DNA from: Flavobacteriales bacterium
Lineage (GTDB): Bacteria > Bacteroidota > Bacteroidia > Flavobacteriales_F > PHOS-HE28
Reading direction: 5' to 3'
DNA length: 64,000 nt
Assembly (NCBI GenBank): GCA_016717225.1
Contig: JADKGB010000034.1
Location: 62,001-126,000 of the forward strand
Shown here: piece after piece, positions 54,210 to 63,899 of the stretch
How positions within the stretch are numbered: the first letter of the stretch is position 1
Layout of the letters: each line of letters begins with the position of its first letter
The notes under the pieces: model-generated
The model's input: only the letters and a program-made list of their open reading frames with translations
The model's database searches: none
Told to the model about the DNA's origin: nothing
Translations under genes and position numbers: made by a program

Positions 54210-54531
54210 GCCTGATGACGGATCACCAAGGGCCGACCACTTACTAGTCGAATTTTCGTGGCTCCATCCTATCCCGCACGAGCCCTGTTCCACGCGCTTC
54301 GCGAAGCGCCACATCTTCGAGAGCTATACGCACAGGAAGGTGACCGGGGCGACCGGGGAATAAGCATGGTTTTTAGGCTTTCACGTGGTGTAAAGGCTGA
54401 ACGATCGGTGTACACTTAGCTCGTCCCATTCACCGATATCTTCGGCACAGACTTCACCGTCGTTCGGTCGTTCCCGATCGTCCATTACCAATTTGCAAAG
54501 CGGATCCGCTTCGATAATACCACAGTACCGA
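54210..54531. other. Gap with displaced KTSC 3' remnant
   Basis: A 322-bp region. It contains the second 59-bp repeat copy (54295-54353), which still reads RFAKRHIFESYTHRKVTGAT, then GE and a TAA stop at 54361-54363, i.e. a 3' scrap of a KTSC-type gene. The remaining sequence shows no gene. Confidence 0.75.
54295..54353 (+). repeat. 59-bp direct repeat, copy 2
   Basis: Matches 50049-50107 at 58 of 59 positions (C to G at the eighth-ninth position of the block). It lies downstream of the CHU_C gene. Confidence 0.93.
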
Positions 54532-55221
54532 ATGACGAGATCGACCCTGATCCCAAAAGCGCGGAACCTGCAGCTTTTACTGGCGCTCTTTATCGGAACC
54601 GCAACCCAGGCGCAAAGTAGATCCGATGTGGACAACGTGTATGTCTACGGAACCATAAAGGACGACAGCACGCGTTTTCCACTGGTGCATGCCGCGGTGA
54701 TCATCCGCGAGGATAGTCTTCCACTTGTTTCAGCATCGGTCGATTCCGGCAAGTACGAATGCAATTTGGAATTCGACCATGTATATCGCTTGCGCTATGA
54801 AGCACCTGGATACGTTGCGAAATTCCTCGAGATCGATACGCGCGACATACCAACTGAAATGCGCGAAGGGGGATTCGGCATCAACGTGGAGATGACACTT
54901 TCAAGGTTCTTCAAATACGGCGACTATTCACTCTTGCAGGAACCCATTGGAAAGGCGCGCTATGTGCCAGCCGATTCCATGATCTCTTGGGACCTGCAAT
55001 GGACCGAAATGATGAGAGAGCGATTTCGCGTGGCGAAAGCCCGAGCCGATAGCTTGGCAGCGCTTCCTCCAAGGCAGTTGGATCTGCCAGAGGATCCAGA
55101 ACTGGAACAATGGAGAAGGTATGGAACGATCACCGGGGTTGTTGTTGCCTTATCAGGAATGATCGCTATCGCGGTCTGGATCGCTCGGAGGCAGCGTAAA
55201 AAAGCTCCAGCGCAATTCTGA
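54532..55221 (+). CDS. Exported protein with carboxypeptidase-regulatory-like domain
   Basis: A 229-aa protein. A basic N-terminus and hydrophobic segment (LQLLLALFIGTATQAQ) act as signal peptide; a carboxypeptidase-regulatory-like beta-sandwich follows (VYVYGTIKDDSTRFPLVHAAVII, YRLRYEAPGYVAKFLEIDTRD). The last 30 residues contain a single membrane helix (ITGVVVALSGMIAIAVWIA) and a basic end. Function unknown. ATG at 54532 gives the signal peptide. Confidence 0.78.
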   Translation: MTRSTLIPKARNLQLLLALFIGTATQAQSRSDVDNVYVYGTIKDDSTRFPLVHAAVIIREDSLPLVSASVDSGKYECNLEFDHVYRLRYEAPGYVAKFLEIDTRDIPTEMREGGFGINVEMTLSRFFKYGDYSLLQEPIGKARYVPADSMISWDLQWTEMMRERFRVAKARADSLAALPPRQLDLPEDPELEQWRRYGTITGVVVALSGMIAIAVWIARRQRKKAPAQF

Positions 55222-55258
55222 TCTGCTCCACTGCGCCGCGCTCACCGCATGGAATGAA

Positions 55259-55771
55259 CTAGAACACCATGATCGTGCGGCGCTCGGCAGGCACAACGCT
55301 GCGGTCATGCGCAACGGCCAAACAGCCGCCACCTTCATCGAAACCGAGCGAGCCTACTGGCCCGGGATAGGTGAAGCCGGCCATATGGCGTTCCTGTTGC
55401 AGGATCACCGCAAAACTCACATGACGCTTTTTACCATCGAATCCGCCATCTGTAACGTGGTGTGTATCCACCACCACTTCCTTCGTAAGGTGACCGGGTT
55501 TGCTGAATCGTAGGACAGCATCCACATCGGCAGGAAGCGACATTTCGAAACGACCGTTCTCAGGCACGTGCCCGGTTTGAAGGACACCATCCACTTCCAG
55601 TTCCACCAGCACATCGGCCATGGTAAGGTCCTCCACGTGCAGCCACGCCGTGAGGACAACAGCATCCAATACTTTGGGGCTTGCAGGCGCACCGGCGTGT
55701 ACCGTGTTTGCTACGAACAGCAGCAAGGCCAGGAGGCCGCAATTCAGGATGTGTGGGGTGTGTTTTTCCAT
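55259..55771 (-). CDS. Small exported protein, unknown function
   Basis: A 170-aa protein starting with a signal peptide (MEKHTPHILNCGLLALLLFVANTVHA) and one beta-sandwich-like domain (LTAWLHVEDLTMADVLVELEVDGVL, VLRFSKPGHLTKEVVVDTHH) resembling a carboxypeptidase-regulatory fold. Not recognised as a named family. It is convergent with the preceding gene, which has a similar domain. Confidence 0.72.
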   Translation of the reverse strand: MEKHTPHILNCGLLALLLFVANTVHAGAPASPKVLDAVVLTAWLHVEDLTMADVLVELEVDGVLQTGHVPENGRFEMSLPADVDAVLRFSKPGHLTKEVVVDTHHVTDGGFDGKKRHVSFAVILQQERHMAGFTYPGPVGSLGFDEGGGCLAVAHDRSVVPAERRTIMVF

Positions 55772-55984
55772 GGGATCTAAAGCGTTGTTTCGGCACTGGA
55801 TACGAGCGCTCATGACCGATGTTCCAGCGCAAACCCGGCCTTTTCGACGGATGCCGAAGTAGCATCGTGGAGTGTCCGAGAAGCGTAGTTGAACCGATCG
55901 AACTTCTGCGCTGGGTTCAGCGTGACACGTGATCCTCGTGCCTGCCGATCATCAACTGGAACACGTTCCGCAGCGATGAACCGA
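55772..55984. other. Intergenic, no gene
   Basis: A 213-bp gap upstream of the small exported gene. No hairpin, repeat or consensus promoter was recognised. Confidence 0.4.
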
Positions 55985-57376
55985 TCAGTGCACCTGGGCC
56001 TGATGCGCCTTCACAACCGTGATGATATCCTTGATCGATGCCGGGCTGGCCACTATGCGGCGGTCGCGGTCCAGCACATAGAACTTGGGCGTATTGGCCA
56101 CTTCCCACGTCTCCGCGTATGCCAAGCTCTCGCGGCTCGAAGGGCCGCCATCGAATTTCGCCGGGTTACGTTTCCATTCCGTGTAGATGGGCGCCGGCAC
56201 TCCCACGTTCACCCAGTCCAGTTTGTTCTCCTTGATGAACGCTTTCCAATCGGTGAAGAGCTTGTTGTCCGTGGCTTCTGCAACGGCATAAACGCCCACA
56301 TCCAGGGCCTTCAATTCACTCACGTACTTCTCGTACAACACCGGCATCGCTTGCTTGCAGTGGCTGCAGTTCGGGCTCCAGAAAACCACCACCACGCACG
56401 ATTGCGGCATCGCGTGCAGGCTCACCCACTTCTTTGCAGTGGTGTCCGCCAGCACCAGGTCGCGCGACTTTGCTCCGATCAAGAGGGAAGCTTTACGCGC
56501 CGCCAATACGCATGTTTTGCGCCATTGGTCCTGCGGCTTCCATTCGGGTCCAGCGGTTCCGGCGGCACCGGCACACACATACCGTTGGGCCATGCGCACA
56601 CACACGGCTCCCAAGCCTTGCGTTTCCAGGTCCTGGTACTTCTTGATCGCCAGGGATACGATGAAGCGCCGGACCTCTGCTGCCTCACCGCACCGCACGA
56701 TCAGGCTCTCCAAGTATGTTGTTATCGCGTCCGCTTGCTGTGGAAGGCCAATGGCCAATAGTGCTTCCAGCCGGTTCTGGAAGACGGGTCCGTTCACAAT
56801 GCGCTCATCGTGCAGATCGGTGTTGTCCCAGTAATGGTCTCGGAAACGATCGGCCGTGGCGACGCTGTCCAAGGCACCGTTCGCTGCGCGCACCTCCGCT
56901 TTGGCAGGTTCTTGCTCCATACGGATGAGCATGGCCGCTAATGTGGTGCTGTTGGCTGTTATCAATTCGTTCAGCGCTGCGCTGCGTTGCGGCTCCGGCA
57001 ATGCCTCTGCGACTTTGCGCTCAACATGGTAGATCGTGTTCTCCCGGCTCGCGATCACGCGCAAGCGACCAGCAGGATCAGCGGCTTCTGTAGCCAATTG
57101 TATCAATGGCTCGTTCAGTACAATATTGACGCGCCCTTTGCCCGGCAGCACCGCATACAACCCCGGCTTGTACCCGCTCTTGCGTGCGAACACCGCCAGC
57201 CCTTGGGCATTGGCAACGGCCGTATCACTGTAAAAGAGCCGGTTGCCATAATAGTTGGCCAGCAGTATAGTGTCGCCCTCAGCGCCCGCAATGGTGGTCT
57301 CCAAGCGGCACGGTTGCTGGGCCATGGCCGTGAACGATGAACAGCAAAGGATAATTGATCCGATCAGGTTTCGCAT
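55985..57376 (-). CDS. TlpA-like thioredoxin-fold protein, exported
   Basis: A 463-aa exported protein: signal peptide (MRNLIGSIILCCSSFTAMAQ), a DUF4369/DUF5106-like N-terminal and helical middle (about 22-310), and a C-terminal thioredoxin fold with Cys-Ser-His-Cys (WSPNCSHCKQAMPVL, about 337-351) and a cis-Pro region (EVANTPKFYVLD). Probably a periplasmic thiol-disulfide oxidoreductase; partner proteins are not adjacent. Confidence 0.9.
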   Translation of the reverse strand: MRNLIGSIILCCSSFTAMAQQPCRLETTIAGAEGDTILLANYYGNRLFYSDTAVANAQGLAVFARKSGYKPGLYAVLPGKGRVNIVLNEPLIQLATEAADPAGRLRVIASRENTIYHVERKVAEALPEPQRSAALNELITANSTTLAAMLIRMEQEPAKAEVRAANGALDSVATADRFRDHYWDNTDLHDERIVNGPVFQNRLEALLAIGLPQQADAITTYLESLIVRCGEAAEVRRFIVSLAIKKYQDLETQGLGAVCVRMAQRYVCAGAAGTAGPEWKPQDQWRKTCVLAARKASLLIGAKSRDLVLADTTAKKWVSLHAMPQSCVVVVFWSPNCSHCKQAMPVLYEKYVSELKALDVGVYAVAEATDNKLFTDWKAFIKENKLDWVNVGVPAPIYTEWKRNPAKFDGGPSSRESLAYAETWEVANTPKFYVLDRDRRIVASPASIKDIITVVKAHQAQVH

Positions 57377-57527
57377 GGCCGCAAAAGTATCGAGTGCGGG
57401 ATCTTGGCAGGGCCGCTGATGATCCTGGTGCTCGGCTTTCGATATGAAACAAGATACCCCCTACGCGTCGGTGAGGGGCATACGCCTATCCGTGCACCCA
57501 GATCTATCATAGGGCTATCATTGATCC

Positions 57528-57749
57528 ATGGAACCCATTGACATCTTCGGCTTGATCGTCCTGTCCGCTGGGTTGGTCTTCTACGCGCTGGAAGATCGGC
57601 ACCGTTGGGCCAGCCTGTGTTTCGCTGGCGCTTGCGCATTGGGCTCGCTCTATGGCTTTCTGTTACCGAAGGCTTGGCCATTCGGACTAGTTGAGGCGAT
57701 CTGGGCGTTGGTGGCCGCGCGCAGATGGTGGATCAGAGGGCGTAAGTAA
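57528..57749 (+). CDS. Small two-helix membrane protein
   Basis: A 73-aa protein with two or three hydrophobic segments (IDIFGLIVLSAGLVFYAL, WASLCFAGACALGSLYGFLL, FGLVEAIWALVAA) and a basic end. It resembles the CBU_0592-like family in layout; function unknown. Confidence 0.65.
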   Translation: MEPIDIFGLIVLSAGLVFYALEDRHRWASLCFAGACALGSLYGFLLPKAWPFGLVEAIWALVAARRWWIRGRK

Positions 57750-57870
57750 GGGCCGTGCGAAGGGCACGGGTGGACGGCCTTTCCCGCTCACAAACCCAAC
57801 TCTCGCCTTACACCCGCGCCAGATTTTGCTGGAAGTCTCGCGCCAGATGGGGCCCCGTTGGGGAATGACG

Positions 57871-58275
57871 ATGCACCCCTTCTTCATCACGAGGCCGCCT
57901 TTCATGATCATGATGCGCCCTTTCGTCATCACGAAGCCCCGATCCTTTATCACGATGCGCCTCTTCGTCATCACGAAGCCGCACTCTTTTATCACGATGC
58001 GCCTAATCGTCATTACGATGCCGCGCTCTTTTATCACGATGCGCCTCTTCGTCATTACGATGCCGCGTTCTTTTATCACGATGCGCCTCTTCGTCATCAC
58101 GAAACCGCGTTCTTTTATCACGATGCGCCTCTTCGTCATCACGAAGCCGCGTTCCTTTATCACGATGCGCCTCATCGTCATTACGATGCCGCGTTCCTTT
58201 ATCACGATGCGCCGATTCTTCATCACGAAACCGCCTTTTGTGATCACGATGCGGCGCTTCCTGACTACTTCGCGG
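57871..58275. repeat. 42-bp tandem repeat array (about 9.6 copies)
   Basis: Each unit is two 21-bp halves: ATGCGCCTCTTCGTCATCACG type and AAGCCGCGTTCTTTTATCACG type (spelled in part only). Units start at 57871, 57913, 57955, 57997, 58039, 58081, 58123, 58165, 58207 and a partial at 58249. Several frames on both strands are open through the whole array: plus strand heptads like MRLFVIT-KPRSFIT, and minus strand heptads like RIVIKER-GFVMTKR and RDDEEAH-RDKRTRF. Which frame, if any, is expressed is not clear. It lies between the small membrane protein and the PIN toxin gene. Confidence 0.85.
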
Positions 58276-58467
58276 CCTGTTCATGCCACGATGGCGCGCA
58301 TCGTGACTTGAAAACCGGGCTTCTTCATCAGAAAGTCAGGGGTTCAGGTGGCCTTTTGGCTCAGGGTCCTTGTCCCGGCGAAGGCCGGGGCGGGGTTCAG
58401 GTCAGGGGTTCAGGAGTTGAGGTAGACGTTGCTGTCGCCAATGGACGAGGGAACAGTCAAGACGATC
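58276..58467. other. Gap between tandem array and PIN toxin, with hairpin
   Basis: A 192-bp region. 58374-58389 is a CCCGGC-GAAG-GCCGGG hairpin, possibly a terminator or processing signal. GTAGACGTTGCTGTCGCC (58422-58439) also occurs exactly at 59149-59166 inside ettA. Confidence 0.5.
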
Positions 58468-58842
58468 TCAAACCTCATAGAACATCAGGCGCAGCTCACC
58501 TTTCAATCGCTGAAAGTCAGCATCCGCCGTCAACAACGGTACATCGAGCGCAATGGCCGTGGCCGCAATGATGGCATCAGGCAGCTTCAAGCGGTATTCG
58601 CGTCTGATCACGATCGCGGCATCCATGATAGCGCGATCGAATTCCACCATCGGCCACTCGTTCACGAAAGCTTCGATGCGTTTCAATTCTGCCTTCGAAA
58701 GGCCGGGCTTGCCCAAGAGTTCCATGCGGGTGATGAACGAGATGACCACCTTCTGGCCGTGGATGGCATCCGCAGCCGAGCGATCGCCACGCAACAAGTA
58801 CAAGGCTACGTTCGTGTCCAGCAGCAGTTTAGTCCCACTCAT
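58468..58842 (-). CDS. PIN-domain toxin (VapC type)
   Basis: A 124-aa ribonuclease of the VapC type. PIN residues: LLDTNVALYLLRGD (Asp near 9), a central Glu (MELLG near 41), Asp in LPDAIIAATAI (about 89) and ADADFQRL (about 106). It overlaps the 3' end of a 59-aa upstream ORF by 14 bp, the typical arrangement of a type II toxin-antitoxin pair. Substrate RNA unknown. Confidence 0.92.
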   Translation of the reverse strand: MSGTKLLLDTNVALYLLRGDRSAADAIHGQKVVISFITRMELLGKPGLSKAELKRIEAFVNEWPMVEFDRAIMDAAIVIRREYRLKLPDAIIAATAIALDVPLLTADADFQRLKGELRLMFYEV

Positions 58843-59008
58843 CGCGCCACTTCCGCTGTAGTGCTATCGGGTCTTCCTCCAGCTTCAGCACGCCGAGGTA
58901 CTTGTACACATCAACTTCCTTGTGCGCCCTGCGCTTGGTCGCATGCAGCTTGCGCCACTGCGCCATTATGCGCTGACGTGACATTCCACGCTTGATGACA
59001 ACGACCAT
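58829..59008 (-). CDS. Probable antitoxin of the PIN toxin pair
   Basis: A 59-aa protein (MVVVIKRGMSRQRIMAQW..., ending ...ALQRKWRDEWD) whose end, with a conserved short tail like LRDEWx, matches small antitoxins paired with PIN toxins in Bacteroidota. It begins at 59008 and its stop overlaps the toxin start by 14 bp. It is below the usual length cut-off of ORF finders. Confidence 0.85.
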   Translation of the reverse strand: MVVVIKRGMSRQRIMAQWRKLHATKRRAHKEVDVYKYLGVLKLEEDPIALQRKWRDEWD

Positions 59009-59043
59009 GCATCAAATATAGTCGCGGTGGTGGGTGGTGGTTA

Positions 59044-60738
<1,695 letters not shown>

Positions 60739-60869
60739 GTTCTTCAGAGGTTACTCTTCGGCCATAGGCTTTAGGCCATAGGCTTCAGGCTTGTTTGTTC
60801 GTTCTACCACCTCGCGGATCGTGCTGCCCAGCCTGTGGCTTGAGGCCTGTGGCTTGTGGCGGCATTCCG
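60739..60869. repeat. Intergenic repeats of GGCCATAGGCTT / GCCTGTGGCTTG type
   Basis: GGCCATAGGCTTTAGG with a second GGCCATAGGCTT lies at 60760-60793, and GCCTGTGGCTTGAGG with a second GCCTGTGGCTTG at 60831-60859. Related blocks recur at 63277-63310 and 63791-63882. They have no coding content. Confidence 0.7.
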
Positions 60870-62378
60870 TTAAGGGGCCGCGAATATCTCCAACCTCGTC
60901 CAATCCTTCAACTTCACGAGCGTTTTCTGGTCGAAAGAGTCCGCATTGTTGCTGCCGAGCACACTTTTCAAGGTTTGGGCATTGGCAGGGGCCACCAGCA
61001 CATAGACCTTCCCACCCTGGGCCGGTCCTGTTTGCGAAAGCGAACGGTCCAGGCCATGGCTCATCAGTTCGAAGGCGAAAGGTGCATCCACAGGTTGCTC
61101 GACATAGACCCGATCACCGGGTTTCAGAACTCCACCGAACCATTCGACCGCAGTGGCCACTTCTGCGAAACGTGGTCTGAGGTCTTTCGTTCTCGCCATA
61201 CCCAACCATCCGAAACCGACGAGCACCAAAGCGCAAGCGACCAAGGTGCGCGTACGCTTCGCGAAACCCGTGTACACTTTTTCCTGGATCAGCTTCATCA
61301 CATAGAACAGCCCTATCGCGGAGCTCAGGTGAAGGTTGAACAGCACGTAGGTCCACACATCGGGCGGAGCAACATACCGCAAAATGAACGTGAGTGGTAC
61401 AGCGCCGAGAACAAGGGCAAAAAGCATGATCCGGTACTTGACGCTGATGTATGCCGCGTATACAAGACCAACAAAACCCAATGCACTGAGCCACGTGGTG
61501 GCCGTGCTGCTGAAGAAATCCCATAATTCGAACGCACGGTCCTGTTCGGTGCTGGCAAATACAACCCATGTGTTCTCTCCCAAGGCAGGATGGTGCAGCA
61601 CATGATCGATGCTATGCAACGAAACCACCGGCGCGTAGACCAGCGTTGTGAGCAAGAGGAACAGCCCAAAAGATGCGCCCAACCTTGCGAACCGTTTGCC
61701 CAAGGTGCTTTCGTAGTTCACCACGAGGTAAAAGGCCAACCACACATACACGGTTATTGAAACGAACACCATGGATGGTACCACCCACATACCGAACGCG
61801 CAAAACACGGCCACCATCAACGCGCTCACCCAATTGTTCCGTTTGGCGAAGTGCCTGCCTGCCAGCAAAGCACACATCATGAAAAGCCATGTAAGGCTGT
61901 AGCCCCGCGCCAATGCACTGTAACTGATGAGGGCACCACTGGCTGCGACGAAACTCAACGCCATCAATGCGATGTACCGGTTGAACATCACCCGCACGAA
62001 AACATAGAACAAGGGCATAACGAGCAACCCTGCGATCAACGCCGGTAAGCGCAGGCTCCACCGATGGAACCCGAACACCGCAACGGAACACTTCACCAAG
62101 GCCGTGTGCAGAAAGTGGTTGGCCGGGCTGGTGTAGTCCGAAAAGATGAAACCGAACGATCGCGTGGCGTAAACCGCACATGTTACCGCTTCATCGTATG
62201 TCAACGGTAGCGCTAGTTGTGAGATGCGCAGAGCCGCACCAACCAGGATGACCAATAGAACGAAACGCTTGTGGGAAGCGCTCGAATGTTCGAACAACTT
62301 GCGCCAGCCGCTTTTCAGGTCCGCACGAAACCCGTTCCCGTTGCCCGATCTCTTTCTGTGCGGTGTCCCACTTTCCAT
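60870..62378 (-). CDS. GT39-like membrane glycosyltransferase
   Basis: A 502-aa integral membrane protein with about ten helices. It matches the dolichyl/polyprenyl-phosphate mannosyltransferase-type GT-C fold: LPLTYDEAVTCAVYATRSF (with an Asp-Glu in the first external loop), FIFSDYTSPANHFLHTALVKCSVAVFGFHRWSLRLPALIAG region, and a C-terminal soluble part. It probably transfers a sugar from a polyprenyl-phosphate donor on the outer face. The start at 62378 (MESGTPHRKR) gives a short cytoplasmic tail before the first helix; the frame is open upstream to 62489. Confidence 0.82.
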   Translation of the reverse strand: MESGTPHRKRSGNGNGFRADLKSGWRKLFEHSSASHKRFVLLVILVGAALRISQLALPLTYDEAVTCAVYATRSFGFIFSDYTSPANHFLHTALVKCSVAVFGFHRWSLRLPALIAGLLVMPLFYVFVRVMFNRYIALMALSFVAASGALISYSALARGYSLTWLFMMCALLAGRHFAKRNNWVSALMVAVFCAFGMWVVPSMVFVSITVYVWLAFYLVVNYESTLGKRFARLGASFGLFLLLTTLVYAPVVSLHSIDHVLHHPALGENTWVVFASTEQDRAFELWDFFSSTATTWLSALGFVGLVYAAYISVKYRIMLFALVLGAVPLTFILRYVAPPDVWTYVLFNLHLSSAIGLFYVMKLIQEKVYTGFAKRTRTLVACALVLVGFGWLGMARTKDLRPRFAEVATAVEWFGGVLKPGDRVYVEQPVDAPFAFELMSHGLDRSLSQTGPAQGGKVYVLVAPANAQTLKSVLGSNNADSFDQKTLVKLKDWTRLEIFAAP

Positions 62379-62466
62379 GCTCGTGACCAAATGTAAAAGA
62401 AGCAGGATGTGCAGGAACACATCCGTACTTCGCACCTTCGCGGCTGTTCCCATCCCGCCCCACAAA

Positions 62467-63276
62467 ATGGCCAAGATCACCGAGAGCACCTCGCACTATG
62501 ACGGTCTCGAGCGAATGTCCACAAGCGAATTGCTGCGCAGCATCAACGCCGAGGATCGCACGGTGGCAGACGCTGTAATGCTGTCCATTCCGCAGATCGA
62601 AAAGCTCGTTGATGCCATTGGTGAGCGCATGATGCATGGTGGACGCCTGTTCTACATGGGCGCTGGAACCAGCGGCCGTTTGGGCATCGTGGATGCCAGC
62701 GAATGCCCGCCCACGTTCGGCGTACCGCCAGGGTTGGTCATCGGGATCATTGCCGGTGGTGATAAAGCCATTCGCAAAGCCGTGGAGTTCGCCGAAGACG
62801 ATCGTGAACAGGGCTGGAAGGACTTGCAGGAACATGCCGTGGGCAAGGACGATTCAGTGATCGGCATAGCGGCCAGTGGCGGTACGCCTTATGTGCTTGG
62901 TGTTTTGGAGACATGTCGCGCCAAGGGGATCCTAACAGCCGCGATCACGTGCAACCCGGACAGCCCTGTGACAACCGTGTGCGATCACCCGATAGTGGCC
63001 GTGGTGGGACCGGAGTTCGTAACCGGAAGTACGCGCATGAAGAGCGGCACCGCGCAGAAGCTCATCCTGAACATGATCAGTACCAGCTTGATGATCAAGC
63101 TCGGCCGCGTAAAAGGCAACCGCATGGTGGACATGCAATTGAGCAACAACAAACTGATCGATCGCGGAACGCGGATGGTGATGGACAACTTGCAGGTTTC
63201 CTACGAAGCGGCAAACGAATTGCTGACGACGCATGGCAGCGTGCGGAAGGCTATTGAAAGTGGCCAGAAGGAATAG
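62467..63276 (+). CDS. murQ: N-acetylmuramic acid 6-phosphate etherase
   Basis: Cleaves the lactyl ether of MurNAc-6-phosphate in peptidoglycan recycling. The 269-aa protein carries the SIS domain (about 35-185) with FYMGAGTSGRLGIVDASECPPTF and IAASGGTPYV, and the C-terminal helical segment GSTRMKSGTAQKLILNMIST. The ATG at 62467 fits the family length. Divergent from the glycosyltransferase gene, 88 bp apart. Confidence 0.95.
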   Translation: MAKITESTSHYDGLERMSTSELLRSINAEDRTVADAVMLSIPQIEKLVDAIGERMMHGGRLFYMGAGTSGRLGIVDASECPPTFGVPPGLVIGIIAGGDKAIRKAVEFAEDDREQGWKDLQEHAVGKDDSVIGIAASGGTPYVLGVLETCRAKGILTAAITCNPDSPVTTVCDHPIVAVVGPEFVTGSTRMKSGTAQKLILNMISTSLMIKLGRVKGNRMVDMQLSNNKLIDRGTRMVMDNLQVSYEAANELLTTHGSVRKAIESGQKE

Positions 63277-63310
63277 GCAAGCCACAGGCCTTAGGCTTGA
63301 TGGCCAGAGG
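63277..63310. repeat. Dispersed repeat block downstream of murQ
   Basis: GCAAGCCACAGGCCTTAGG then CTTGATGGCC, related to the repeats before the GT39-like gene and at 63791-63882. It is the left flank of the S23 gene. Confidence 0.65.
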
Positions 63311-63411
63311 TGCCACAATGAACGCCAACATCAACGATCACACAAACATATTGGCTTAACATGAACGGCTTTGTTTTGGGAAAGATTTTCCATCTTTCGG
63401 AAACGATCAAA

Positions 63412-63759
63412 ATGAAGGACTTCAAAAAACTGGCGATCTGGCAAGAAGGCATGGACCTCGCGGACTTGGTTTACGAAGTGATCACAGACATTCCATGGCA
63501 GAATGGCGGCCAAAAAGCGATCGATCAAATGAGCCGCTCGTCGCTATCCATTCCATCGAACATCGCAGAAGGCAATTCCCGCCGAAGTGAAAAGGAGAAA
63601 TACCGGTTCATGGAGATCGCGTTGGGATCCGCATTCGAACTTGAAACACAACTGATCTTCACCCAGCGCCGAAAATGGTCCACCGAAGAGAAACTCATCA
63701 AAGCGCTCGAAGCAGTGGGAGTTGAGCAGAAAAGATGCAACGTTTTATGGAAGCATTGA
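63412..63759 (+). CDS. Four-helix bundle protein (S23 family)
   Basis: A 115-aa protein of the 23S rRNA intervening-sequence protein (S23) family: MKDFKKLAIWQEGMDLADLVYEVI, QMSRSSLSIPSNIAEGNSRR, EKYRFMEIALGSAFELETQL. These proteins form four-helix bundles and their genes are scattered with short repeats in this phylum; role unclear (related to the Avd protein of diversity-generating retroelements in fold). The ATG at 63412 starts the domain; 17 upstream codons have no family match. Confidence 0.9.
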   Translation: MKDFKKLAIWQEGMDLADLVYEVITDIPWQNGGQKAIDQMSRSSLSIPSNIAEGNSRRSEKEKYRFMEIALGSAFELETQLIFTQRRKWSTEEKLIKALEAVGVEQKRCNVLWKH

Positions 63760-63790
63760 ACCAGTAAAAGCCCTCTGGCAAATGGATCTT

Positions 63791-63882
63791 ATGGCCTGAG
63801 GCCTTAAGCTTGAAGCCACATTGAACCAGTTATCAACGTCCGGCAACTCAAGTCTATAGCCTGTGGCCTGTGGCTTGAAGCC
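63791..63882. repeat. Dispersed repeat blocks downstream of S23
   Basis: ATGGCCTGAGGCCTTAAGC with TTGAAGCC (63791-63819) and TATAGCCTGTGGCCTGTGGC with TTGAAGCC (63855-63882). CATTGAACCAGT at 63754-63765 is repeated at 63818-63829. Confidence 0.65.
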
Positions 63883-63899
63883 GAATTCGCGAGCTGACC

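Noticed and set aside
57871..58275. CRISPR array
   Set aside because: The repeat units abut with no unique spacers and no cas genes are nearby.
63412..63759. Part of a diversity-generating retroelement
   Set aside because: S23 resembles Avd in fold, but no reverse transcriptase or template/variable repeat is visible in the window.
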